Below are positions 31,116-40,542 of a stretch of 64,000 bases of DNA, in pieces. Location: contig OY101130.1 of assembly GCA_956465555.1 (NCBI GenBank), positions 930,001-994,000 on the forward strand, read 5' to 3'. Made by a program: the position numbers and the translations under genes. The stretch comes from Nitzschia sp. pyKryTriq1 (lineage: Eukaryota > Bacillariophyta > Bacillariophyceae > Bacillariales > Bacillariaceae). The notes under the pieces are model-generated. The model was not told where the DNA came from. It did no database searches and saw only the letters and a program-made list of their open reading frames with translations. How positions within the stretch are numbered: position 1 is the first letter of the stretch; each line of letters starts with the position of its first letter.

Positions 31116-33365
31116 CTAGTAGTAGTAAGACTTTTTCTGCCCTACTACTGCTGGTGCGAGATGATGCTGATGATCCTCCATCGCTGAACGCGGGCTCCTG
31201 AAAACAACAAGCAGCTCATGGTCCTTATTGGTCCTCGGTGGGGGCGTGGAGTTCTTGTCACACTTCCTCTCTCGTCGTCGCACCTCCTCCGCCTGCTCAT
31301 GATGCTGCTGCTGTACAGATGCTTTGCGTCGAGGAAGTCGCGGAGATGCCTCAACGACGACGGCAGGTGGTCCAGGAGCAAACAGTGATAAATATCCAGT
31401 AGTAGTACCACTGTTGGTGCTACGATTCACAGCAGCGCTCGTGGTGCTGCCAGCAGCAACACGAGGATGATTGCCATGAGTCGAGGCCTTTCGAAGCGGC
31501 ATCATGGGCGAGGATTCCATGCTTTTCGTAGAAAAGATACTACTCATGCTGTCGTTGTGGTTGCTGCTGTTGCAGACACTGCTGCTGGGGTTAATCTTGC
31601 TCTTCTCGACGGCATTCCGGGAGGGGGCGCAATCAGAGAGCATTAGCGACAGTCGTCCTTGCGCCGGCTCCACTGCTCCACCATCACCAATGCCATGCAT
31701 GGAGCTTTTTCGAAGAGGTACCCGCGGTGGTAATGACATGGAGCTCTGAATGCTGCTACTGCTTTCTTCGTTGATGTTCGTCGTGATGTTGATGTTGATG
31801 TTGTTATCGATCTTGTTGAAATGTCCTACCACCCTCGGACTTAATCTCCTAAATGGTGGTTGGACAGGAAGGACAGAGCTAGAAACATCGGCCTTTTTCT
31901 TGGGGGTGGTGATGTCTTCTTCCTCAAAATCGTCGTGCACTAAGTGTCCGGAACAATCCCAGCGAGAGGAATACGATCCGTAAGATAGATGAAAACAAGA
32001 AACTGGATCACCATTTCCAACTTTCTTATTGCGAAAGGAGGAGGAAGAAGAAGGTGGGCTTCTTTGTTTGATGTTTTTGAAAAAGTCCAAAGATTCTGCC
32101 GATCGATGCATAGGAGCGCGAACAAGCGCCGGACGTCCTTCGTCTCCTTGGAGGGAATCTTCGTCGTCGTCGTCGTCGTCGAACAAGAAGGGATCGGCGA
32201 GGGAGGCGGATCCAAAGGAGCCTGCGTCGTCGTCCTTTTCCGAGTAGGTTTCAAAGCTGGTCCCAGTATAGCAGCTAGTGAGCCCGCCCTGTGATACTGT
32301 TTCCATGTTGTTTGTACTAGTACCGCCTGGAACTGGGGTAATACTAGTATCAGTCTCTTCATCATGAGCAAACTCATCATCATCATCATCATCATCATCG
32401 TCAAGGTAACTTTCATCTTCTTCGCCATCCTCGTGTTCGACTTCCCTAATCGAGAGACAGGTACTGTGATGAGAAGAACAGTACTGATGGGTAGAGTTTC
32501 CAAATTCGCTCATCGTGACATCAGACACTTGGCGTTGGTGAGGCCTTGCCGGTCTTGTTGTTGTTGGCAAACGAGGACCACTTCTTCTTATGCCAACTGT
32601 GGGTTGTGTAACAGGATGTGCTGATGTTGTTTGTTGTTCTCGACGCTGAGTTATGATGTAACCTCGAGCCAACGCTTGAATACGAGTTGCTGCCGCGTTA
32701 TCGTGCTGTTGCTGTTTTCGCTCCCTGGCTGCTTGTTCCAATAAGGCGGACGCCGTCGGTGGTGAAGAAATAGCCGCTGACTGTTCCTGATCTGCTTGAT
32801 CAGATGATGTTATTATTACTGTAGCAGTTGCTCGCCTGGCTGCTTCTTTCAAAGACTGTAGTGTCCTTTCGTGATTATGTGCTTCCTCTCGGCTTCGCAG
32901 AGCCACTTTCTGCCAAAGAGATCGTTTTCGATACAGATTCTGACGGATACGATGCACACTGCTGTTGCTTCGGCTATCCTCCTCCTCCTCCTCGTTGTCG
33001 TCATTTTCGAAGGTGGTGGTGGAAGATTCCAACAAGCAAGCATTGATGACTTCTTGTAACAAGGACTGTTGAGCCGCGCGACGCTCGATGCACAGTCGAA
33101 AGGAAGGGGGTACTAAGAATCCGAGCAACAACATGTTCTTCTTCTTCTCGGAACCCTCCTCCTCCTCCTCCCTAGGAGACGCCGCCGGGGAGGAAGAAGA
33201 GGAGAACGGAAGTACCCCAACTTCTCTTCGGCGAGAAGGATACGTCACGTCTAGAGAGGGAGGAAGACCCGAATAAGACAAAGTGTTGCCAGTATCATGA
33301 TCGGCCCTTCGAGGTGACAATGACGAGGACTTCGAAGATCTCGTTTTCCTTTCTGCACCCACCAT
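31116..33365 (-). CDS. IQ-motif low-complexity protein with repeated RKxS motifs
   Basis: About 749 aa from the first in-frame ATG (33365); the frame is open a little further upstream without ATG. One IQ motif, AATRIQALARGYIITQRRE, sits near the middle of the first half, next to coiled or charged sequence and ahead of SDVTMSEF, an element shared with the gene at 27985-29145. The C-terminal third repeats a Pro-Arg-Lys-x-Ser unit three times: PLRKSSMHG, PLRKASTHG and PRRKASVQQ. These fit basophilic (PKA/PKG-type) phosphorylation sites. Acidic Asp/Glu tracts and Ser tracts fill the rest. Function is unknown; a scaffold regulated by calmodulin and phosphorylation is a guess. Confidence 0.7.
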   Translation of the reverse strand: MVGAERKTRSSKSSSLSPRRADHDTGNTLSYSGLPPSLDVTYPSRRREVGVLPFSSSSSPAASPREEEEEGSEKKKNMLLLGFLVPPSFRLCIERRAAQQSLLQEVINACLLESSTTTFENDDNEEEEEDSRSNSSVHRIRQNLYRKRSLWQKVALRSREEAHNHERTLQSLKEAARRATATVIITSSDQADQEQSAAISSPPTASALLEQAARERKQQQHDNAAATRIQALARGYIITQRREQQTTSAHPVTQPTVGIRRSGPRLPTTTRPARPHQRQVSDVTMSEFGNSTHQYCSSHHSTCLSIREVEHEDGEEDESYLDDDDDDDDDEFAHDEETDTSITPVPGGTSTNNMETVSQGGLTSCYTGTSFETYSEKDDDAGSFGSASLADPFLFDDDDDDEDSLQGDEGRPALVRAPMHRSAESLDFFKNIKQRSPPSSSSSFRNKKVGNGDPVSCFHLSYGSYSSRWDCSGHLVHDDFEEEDITTPKKKADVSSSVLPVQPPFRRLSPRVVGHFNKIDNNININITTNINEESSSSIQSSMSLPPRVPLRKSSMHGIGDGGAVEPAQGRLSLMLSDCAPSRNAVEKSKINPSSSVCNSSNHNDSMSSIFSTKSMESSPMMPLRKASTHGNHPRVAAGSTTSAAVNRSTNSGTTTGYLSLFAPGPPAVVVEASPRLPRRKASVQQQHHEQAEEVRRRERKCDKNSTPPPRTNKDHELLVVFRSPRSAMEDHQHHLAPAVVGQKKSYYY

Positions 33366-33948
33366 GGTCTTGATGATGTTGAATGATTGATGGATTGGGT
33401 TTGTTTCCGCCACAAGCAGATGCTGAATGCTGATATGGATCGAAACAATGAGGACGATGTTTTTAGGACAGAGAAAGCGCTCGTTTGTTATTGTGTGTTG
33501 GGTGTGTTGTGTGAGAACTAAGAAGAGAACGGTTCACTATGAGTAGGAATATTGCGATGGCTACCGCCACCTGCGTGGCATCGCTGGTGCGTCATGTCCG
33601 TTGGAGCACGTACACTGGTGTTGTTAAAACAACCAGTCTACGGCTAATCTCAATACGTAATGATTGTTTAGATTAACTAAAAAGAGTGAGATCATCTCAA
33701 CGATCGATGATCGTCGAGAGGATTCTCCTCTTCTGCACATCTTTACTACGTGTACACGAGGTGCTCTTTCTGTATCTTCTCGTTGCATTCTCATCCTTCC
33801 CAGAGGGCAGCTTCGTAATCTGATTGGGTGGTCAGAACGATGAATACCAGATAATTTCCAGTCGCCCCGTTCTTCTTCCTTTATGTTTCTACTAGGATAC
33901 ATTATATTTAATGTTCCTGAATTCAAATACCGTTGAGGATACAGGTAC
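33366..33948. other. Spacer upstream of the IQ-motif gene
   Basis: No convincing gene is seen. It holds the presumed promoter of the minus-strand gene at 31116-33365 and ends at the left inverted repeat of the element at 33949. Confidence 0.45.
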
Positions 33949-33965
33949 TTAAGGTGGATATGTAA

Positions 33966-34431
33966 CCTCTGTGCCACCCGCTGGAATTTCTGGATCCACG
34001 TGGCCAAAAAGGAATCTTCTATGAATCTATTATTGCAACAGGTGGTGGAGAGGATGAGCAAGGGGAGGCCGGTGGAAGAAGAAACAATAATGTAAATGAA
34101 TGTCCCTTTTGTGGGAAGAAGGGCCACAAAACACGTCGATCCAAGAATTGCGCGCAACACGTACTTTCAGCCGTGGTGCCGGAAGATCCAGTTCCGAATG
34201 GTGCGTTCGTTGCATGTTTGCGATTTTTTTTGGTTGCACTTGCATGTTTTCTCTCCGTACTCATTTGTCGTACATTTACGCGCAGAGCATGCAGAGGGAA
34301 TCTTGGAAGCCACGAGCGTCGACCAGATCGAATTGTCGGATGATGATTCCCTCGAGGAAGATTCCGTTTCGACGAATTTGTCGACTACTATGGTGCTCGA
34401 CGAAATTCCTCTTAGAGACGAGGAAGACTAA
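33966..34431 (+). pseudogene. 5'-truncated zinc-knuckle gene fragment
   Basis: An open frame from 33966 to 34200 joins to 34286-34431 across a GT-AG intron (34201-34285), giving 126 codons and a stop. It encodes PLEFLDPRGQKGIFYESII, an acidic/Gly region, then the knuckle ECPFCGKKGHKTRRSKNC (C-x2-C-x4-H-x7-C) and an acidic Ser-rich end. There is no in-frame ATG, and a stop at 33963 lies within the left inverted repeat, so the N-terminal part of the gene is missing. Knuckles of this spacing are frequent in transposon-encoded proteins. The parent gene is not identified. Confidence 0.5.
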
Positions 34432-34481
34432 CTCGGCTCTTCGCCAAACTTTCCAACTAATTAGAACAGATACACATGCAA

Positions 34482-34620
34482 CTATTCGTAGCCTTAAACT
34501 GCACTTATCGGAGGTGCGTGCTGCAACTGGCAACAATCTAGAAATTTTGATGGAGTTTCACATAGTACCAGTTTCAGTTGGAAAGCCAATCCGATAAGTG
34601 CAGTTTTGGCCTGCGAATAT
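34482..34620. repeat. Imperfect inverted repeat, 31-bp arms
   Basis: Arms 34482-34512 and 34590-34620 match at 26 of 31 positions, with 17 consecutive matches at the inner end (AAACTGCACTTATCGGA), around a 77-bp loop. It lies inside the candidate element at 33949-34806. Confidence 0.75.
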
Positions 34621-34806
34621 CTTCAGCATACGGATACGAATAAAGTTTAATGCTGAAATATTCATGATGGTTGGATATTCATTGATGCAGAAAGGTGTGA
34701 TGGCCTAGCAAAATAGTTCGGTCGCTCTACGCGCGCATGTACCACAGTCTACGTGTGACATCATCAAAAATTTATTTTAGTACTTTTGGTTACATATCCA
34801 CCTTAA

Positions 34807-36218
34807 CGTATCTGGTGAAAATATACCTTGCTTATTTAGTAGATAGAGGGGAAAAAGGAGAAGTAGTTGATCGTAAAATATAATATTGTTCCTGGTAGTT
34901 AGTCTACAACTAAATATCGGTCATACACACGACGCTGACGCTCCGACCTCCGTTTGGCTGCTCCCTCGCCGTACTGCTGTTAGACTTGCCCCATTGCCTA
35001 CCCTACTAGGTTATAATTCTTTATATCTAGGAGTTTTGGAGAAATAGGTGGTTGCCAATTTGGCACGCGCTTTTTGGCAACGGAACTTGGCAACCAAGCT
35101 TCCCTTACCTGGCATCCCGCTGGCATCCAGCCACTCCTCCTCACATCATCTTTCCATTTTGGCAACCTCTCCAATCTTGTGACACATTCTCTCATGAAAT
35201 CTTCCACACTCTTGCAACACTACTCCACACTCTTCCAAGGAAAAGAACGACAAGAAGGTCTACATTTACAAGATCAGATTCAAGGACGACGACTTTCGTA
35301 CCTTATGTTTCCTTCGGCATCTACCACTGGTTTATATCCACTGTACTAAACATCGCCATGGTCACATCTACCCTTCAGTTGGACCATGAATGGTGAAGTT
35401 GGATTATTAGTTGGGGGATGCAAGTTTCGCCCTTGCTTGAGCTAGGGCATAGAATTCCGTGTACACCTGAGTATCAGAAGGGGAATCAACCCGGATTTTT
35501 CGTGCTTTCAGATGCCGCCATCCCTTGTTCACACCTTGATAAGAACGAGGCAAGGAGAGGTACCCAAGGGTATTCCCGAAAGAGGCCGACTTTGCTACGC
35601 AAATCGAAATCGACTAGGGACATAGGCCAGCGAATTATCTACAATCTGCTAGATCATCGGTCTACAGTGTCCGAGAGAGTTGAGGGTTAGTTGGCGCCTG
35701 CGCCAACGTGGTAAATTTTACTCGGGAGAGTCGAACATAGTTGTCTGTCCGTTGGCAGAAGTCTGTCCATTGGCTGTAAGAGTTACACTCTCAGTAAGAG
35801 TTACACGGTAGCTTCAGACAACTACTGTAGCTCTAAGAGAGAGTAGACTGTGGTGGTCATTCCATGATAGTCGTTATGTAGCCCGCCGTGAGCCCGCCGT
35901 TTGTCTTGATTTTCTCCCAGACACCGACCACGCACCGTCATCCGTCCGCCATACCGGTACAAGTACGGTACAGTACTGTCCGCGGTATCGCGCTCTATCT
36001 TTTATGGCTCGTGCTTGGATGGCCGCAATAATATCGAAGCTATAATGTTCCACCCTCCTCGCACGAACTTATTATTTCAACCTTATCGCACCCTTTCTCG
36101 ATATTAGTTGGAACGTTCAACATCACTACAAGTACTGCATCATCAAATCAAATTGCTAATAACTCACTGTCAGTGCAGTGTTTGATCGATATATTCGTAC
36201 GAACAGAGAGTACGAATC
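34807..36218. other. Spacer, no gene recognised
   Basis: Several short frames (35052-35396, 35418-35690) have no recognisable features and are not called. Recurrent TTGGCAAC words lie at 35045-35175. A perfect 18-bp hairpin GTTGGCGC-CT-GCGCCAAC is at about 35688-35705, and GTAAGAGTTACAC is repeated at about 35776-35805. The last 150 bp should hold the promoter of the gene at 36219. Confidence 0.5.
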
Positions 36219-37655
36219 ATGAAGAGCAAAAGTCCTCGTAACAGCAGCAGTTTATTGCAATTGCAATCTTCCTCGCTTCACGATCATAAAAGTCACGATG
36301 ATGCTGCAAAGAAGAAGACCGATCTTCACTACCAGTACTGCTATCCCTCCACTCCTGCCACCGAACGAGACGAACATGCCGATGATCCCAATATCATCGT
36401 CAACAACAACAACAGCAACAACAACAACAACAATGATACTACTTGTACTACTACCACTGACTTGTTAATAACCAGTACGCGGAGTTTGCATGCTCTTGTT
36501 TCACCGCCCGGCAGCACCGCCACTCGAAAAAAACTGACCATGTCGCGAGACTTTTTCCTACGCCATCGGCAGTCTCCCAGTATCATTCGGAGGCGCAAGC
36601 GATTGGATGCTGTCGATGCCAAGGAAGCCGTAAGGGCGGCGATTGATCCGGTAAACAATAATATTAGGCCAGGAGGCAAGTCGCATGGTCCACCTCCTCC
36701 TCCTCCTCCTCTGTTGACGGAAGAAGAATTGCAATGCAAAAAGGCCCAAGCGTTGAAGGGAATTCGGAAATTATTGCAAGCGCAAAAAGACAAGGAACAA
36801 GCCGAGAAACGGCGTCTACTAGACTTTTTACGACAGCACGATCCATCCCATCATCATATTCATCATCATCCTCCATCGCAACAAGGAGGAGGAGGAGGAG
36901 TGCGACGAAAAAGCGCTGCTGCTGGTGGCGGTGGTGGGGATGGACCACACCACCATCATCAGCGACAACAACATCATCCGATGAGTGCGACACGAACCAT
37001 AGATACCTTGGAAGAGGACGAGGAGGATTTGCTCAGCATAGCTTCTGCTGCTGGATACAACAGTGACGATGCAGCTGTAGTACGACGAGTTGTATCTTCA
37101 GATGATGAGGAAGACGATGACGATAACGATTACAACCATGAAAATGAAAGGGAGCAAGATGAAGCAGTGATGATGGATCCGACAAAAGTTGATGGTGATG
37201 GCATCATGCCAGTCAATCGACGCACTCCCCGGCAACGGGCTCTAGCCGAGCAAGCTCACAAGACACTCCGTGGCATTAATATGAAACATCGTCTGAGTCT
37301 ACTACGACAAACTGCCCATCAAGCCTTGGCGAAACATGCCGCTCGTCAAGCATTAAAGAGGGAATTGAAACTCGCTCAACAGCAGCAACAGTTGAAGTCT
37401 GTTGGTGGTGGTGCTGCTCCTCCACATCACAATAATAAGAGTAATACGATTCATCATCCAGATCGATTGTTGTTGATGAAACAAGCGGTCAAGGATGCCT
37501 TGTTGCGAAGTTCAAGTCATCAAAATATGGGTATGGTAGCTCAAGAATTGCTGGCATCGGCGGCTCGAAAGAACTTCAAGAAACAAGCAGTATTGACCTT
37601 GCAAAGGGTGGCCCGAGGCTTTTTGGTACGACAAAGGCTGAGACGAGCAGGATGA
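36219..37655 (+). CDS. Charged coiled protein with C-terminal IQ motif
   Basis: 478 aa, a single exon, ATG at 36219. Asn, Pro, His, Gly and Asp tracts are coded by simple repeats. Between them are helical Lys/Ala/Gln-rich stretches such as CKKAQALKGIRKLLQAQKDKEQ, then AEQAHKTLRGINMKHRLSLLRQTAHQALAKHAARQALKREL, broken here at 20 residues: AEQAHKTLRGINMKHRLSLL and RQTAHQALAKHAARQALKRE. The last 25 residues form an IQ motif, VLTLQRVARGFLVRQRLRR. It is the third IQ protein within 10 kb. Calmodulin/centrin binding is inferred. No catalytic domain is seen. Confidence 0.7.
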   Translation: MKSKSPRNSSSLLQLQSSSLHDHKSHDDAAKKKTDLHYQYCYPSTPATERDEHADDPNIIVNNNNSNNNNNNDTTCTTTTDLLITSTRSLHALVSPPGSTATRKKLTMSRDFFLRHRQSPSIIRRRKRLDAVDAKEAVRAAIDPVNNNIRPGGKSHGPPPPPPPLLTEEELQCKKAQALKGIRKLLQAQKDKEQAEKRRLLDFLRQHDPSHHHIHHHPPSQQGGGGGVRRKSAAAGGGGGDGPHHHHQRQQHHPMSATRTIDTLEEDEEDLLSIASAAGYNSDDAAVVRRVVSSDDEEDDDDNDYNHENEREQDEAVMMDPTKVDGDGIMPVNRRTPRQRALAEQAHKTLRGINMKHRLSLLRQTAHQALAKHAARQALKRELKLAQQQQQLKSVGGGAAPPHHNNKSNTIHHPDRLLLMKQAVKDALLRSSSHQNMGMVAQELLASAARKNFKKQAVLTLQRVARGFLVRQRLRRAG

Positions 37656-38190
37656 GGTGAAGTGAGTGAGTCAGTCAGTAACAAAAAGGAGTCATGGTAG
37701 AATTATGCGTTCTGCGGTATATGGAATACGAGTCAATGAAACAAATCTTTATCAAAGAATGACTGACTGACTGCATCTATCTATCTATCCTGGCTCTAAA
37801 AAACTTTTAGTTGGATGTTTTGATTGTCTTCCTCCACTGAATACCATAGGTGGCTCTTATTGTATACAATCGAACGATCGGTGAACCGGAGCTCAAGAGT
37901 GCACCACATCCCCGCTCCCACAATGCCGTTCAGCAAAGTCAATAGTTTCCTATAGCCGGGAATGGTACACAATGAACCATCTAAAAGAGCAAGAACAAGA
38001 AAAAGTGATTCTGATTTTCAATGTTTCTTTTTATTTCACTTTCACGTATGTAATGGTATAATGTAATGAGACGTTTCGTCGTCTGTATTGGGGCTAGCCA
38101 GTGTGCGGGCATCACATCAAGAAAGGTCATTTCTTGATCGTGGTGAGTGTTTGATTTGATTTGATTTGATTTGATTTGGTCAACGTTCGT
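37656..38190. other. 3' spacer between convergent genes
   Basis: No gene is seen. It lies between the stops of the IQ protein (plus) and the nucleolin-like gene (minus). A TTTGA tandem repeat occurs at about 38150-38178, just downstream of the nucleolin-like stop, in its likely 3' untranslated region. Confidence 0.5.
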
Positions 38191-40019
38191 TTAGTCGAAA
38201 GTAATCTTCTTGCCAGCAAATCCAGCAATGCCTCCTGATCGCTTGGCCTTGGCGGCATCGAAGCCACCACGACCACCGCCTCGGCCTCCTCCACGGCCAC
38301 CACCCCGTCCTCGACCGCCACCACGATCACCAGAGCCACCTCCTCCCATGTATCCTCGGCCTCCGCGACCACCGCCACGGCCTCCGCTGCCGAAACTTCC
38401 ACCGCCGCCGCCACCATCTCCTCGCGGGGTAAAGCCACCTCCAGCTCGCTTGTCGTTGGCAAAGTCCACCCGGACGGCCCGACCAGCAATGTCGGTACCA
38501 GCCATCTTCACGGCGGCATCGGTAGCCTCGGTCTCTTCGAACTCAATGTGCCCGAATCCTTTGAATTCACCAGTTTCGCGATCCGTGGCAAATCGGACTT
38601 GCGAGATAGTTCCGCAGTCACCAAAGGCTTCTCGGATGATATCCTCGTCCACATCCCAAGCCAAATTTCCAATAAAGACAGTCGTGCATCCTTCTTGTTT
38701 TTCGCTGGGATCCCGACCACCCAGAATGGGTTTGGGTGTAGAGTACTTGATGGACAACCATCGACCATCAAAGTCGGCACCATTCAATTCCATACCAGCA
38801 GCAGCATCTTCGGCCGAACCGAACTCGATAATGGCTGTACCTGACGACCTTCCATCATCCTGCAACGGCATCTCGACGCTGGTGGGACCACTTCCACACT
38901 TGGCAAAGAACTCTTCCACCTGTTCCTGAGTAGCTCTCCAGGGGAGTCCACGGACGTACAGTTTGGTCTCGCTGGCTTCGTTGTCGTCACTGACCGCCTG
39001 CTTTTTGGGAGCCGGAGTGCTTTCGGCCGCGTCATCGGCGGAGCGCTTCTTGCTGACTTCCTTTTCTTCTGGCACATCAGATTCAGGAGTGGCCTCCGAG
39101 TCACTGTCACTACTGCTGTCCGAGTCCGAGTCGTCGTCGGCTTTCTTCGTGGTGGTTTTTGCCTTCTTGGTCTCTTCCACCTCCATCTTGTCGTCGTCCT
39201 TTTCGTCTTCGCTGTCGCTGCTGGAAGAAGAAGAGGAATCACTGTCGCTGTCATCCTTCTTGGCGGCAACAACCTTGGCCGGTGCGGCCTTTTTCGGCTT
39301 TTCTTCCTCTTCGTCGGAAGAATCGTCGTCCGAAGACGACGACGAGGACGATTCTTCCTCCTCCTTGGCAGCAGGTTCCTTCTTCACTACTTTGGCGGGC
39401 TCTACCTTCTTTTCCTCTTCTTCGTCTTCGGAGTCGCTAGAGTCGCTCGACGAAGACGAAGAATCATCGTCCTTGGCCTTTTTCGCAGCAGCAGGAGCGG
39501 CCACCTTCTTTTCCTTGACAGGCTTTTCGTCTTCGCTGTCGCTATCGCTATCGCTGTCGCTACCCGACGAAGAAGAGGACGAAGAATCCGAATCCGAGTC
39601 GTCTCCTGCAGCCGCCGCCTTGGCAGCCTCTTCCAATTCCTTGGCCTTGCGGGCAGCTTCCTCGGCGGCCTTTTTGGCTTCTTCCAAAGCCGCTTGCTTC
39701 TTGGCCTTTTTCAGAGCCGATTTCTAAAAAAGAGCGAACGAGGAGAGGAGCAAGGATGAGAAACATCAACATCATAGCAGAAAGAACGGCGCAAGAAGCG
39801 GCAACAGCGGTACCCCGTCGACAATACATCCTGGCATGACATGATTACAAGTGCGAGTACCGACTGTACGAATGAACACATTCCATCAGCACATCATCAT
39901 CATCATCGTCGTCGTCGTCGGTGCCGGCCCCACAGAAAAGTCTTCACCACAAACCATCCTCGGTGACAAGAAGATACACGAACGAACCAACGTACATCCT
40001 TCTTGCTGGAGCTTCCCAT
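38191..40019 (-). CDS. Nucleolin-like protein (acidic tracts, two RRMs, GAR tail)
   Basis: Exons are 40019-39996 (only eight codons, MGSSSKKD) and 39723-38191; the 269-bp intron is GT-AG, phase 0. The product is about 518 aa. It starts with a Lys/Ala/Glu-rich helix and a long series of Ser/Asp/Glu blocks separated by Lys-rich linkers. Two RNA-recognition motifs follow: RNP2/RNP1 pairs KLYVRGLPW with SGTAIIEF, and TVFIGNLAW with KGFGHIEF. The C-terminus is a Gly-Arg-rich domain with many RGG units. This is the order of nucleolin, Nsr1 and Gar2, nucleolar proteins in pre-rRNA processing and ribosome assembly. The acidic blocks are typical casein kinase 2 targets in the family. Confidence 0.88.
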
Positions 40020-40542
40020 GATGATTTCGGTTTTTGATAACTTGCTTGGTAATGAATATAATACTCAACGCTACTATTCGTTCTTTGAGCAAAGAAGTAA
40101 TGGTGGCGAAAGGAGAAAAAAAAGTGGTGGACGCGACGACGAGACGGCGGGGGCGGTCGCTTGGATACTTCTTTGTTTCCCGCCTCTGGCTTATTTTTTT
40201 GGTCGGTGTCTGAGTCTTCCCAAAATCCTTTGGTTGGCTGGCTGGCGGCCGTAGGATCTTGTTCCGTTCGCGGCCAGACTTAGGGTTATGAGTCTTCTTC
40301 GTAAACTACCGGAAGAAGACAGACGAACGAGCGCGCCACTTCGATCCATTCGATTCAAAGAAGCCGTTGGATCTTGTGGATCTTCTTGCTTTGTGCGTGT
40401 TCGCATTCGTCTAGTTGTTGCTCTTTTCTTCCTGCTTTCTAAAAAACGACGATGGGATTCACTTCCACGCATTCAACTTAATAATCAAACACTCGATACA
40501 TTTAGTATCTGCCTTTTCTATTCCTACACTGACTGTATAATC
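40020..40542. promoter_or_regulatory. Divergent promoter region of nucleolin-like and BRO1 genes
   Basis: Separates the two divergent starts. The BRO1 frame is open back to an ATG at 40288, but the 85 extra codons look unlike coding sequence, and the BRO1 domain starts right after the ATG at 40543. No other feature is seen. Confidence 0.45.

Larger units (their letters stand above)
33949..34806. mobile_element. Candidate small element bounded by 19-bp inverted repeats
   Basis: TTAAGGTGGATATGTAACC at 33949-33967 reappears as its exact reverse complement at 34788-34806. GATAC words lie just outside both ends (about 33939 and 34809 in complement), so the repeat may be longer with a gap. The 858 bp inside carry the 3' part of a spliced zinc-knuckle gene (33966-34431) and an imperfect internal hairpin (34482-34620). 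No transposase and no clear target-site duplication are seen, so it is called only a candidate non-autonomous element. Confidence 0.45.

Noticed and set aside
35052-35690. Possible gene from open frames at 35052-35396 and 35418-35690
   Set aside because: No convincing splice junction joins them, no domain is seen, and TTGGCAAC repeats account for much of the first frame.
40288-40542. Upstream in-frame ATG for the BRO1 gene
   Set aside because: The BRO1 domain begins right after the ATG at 40543; the upstream 85 codons have no domain and look like leader sequence, so the longer start is not used.
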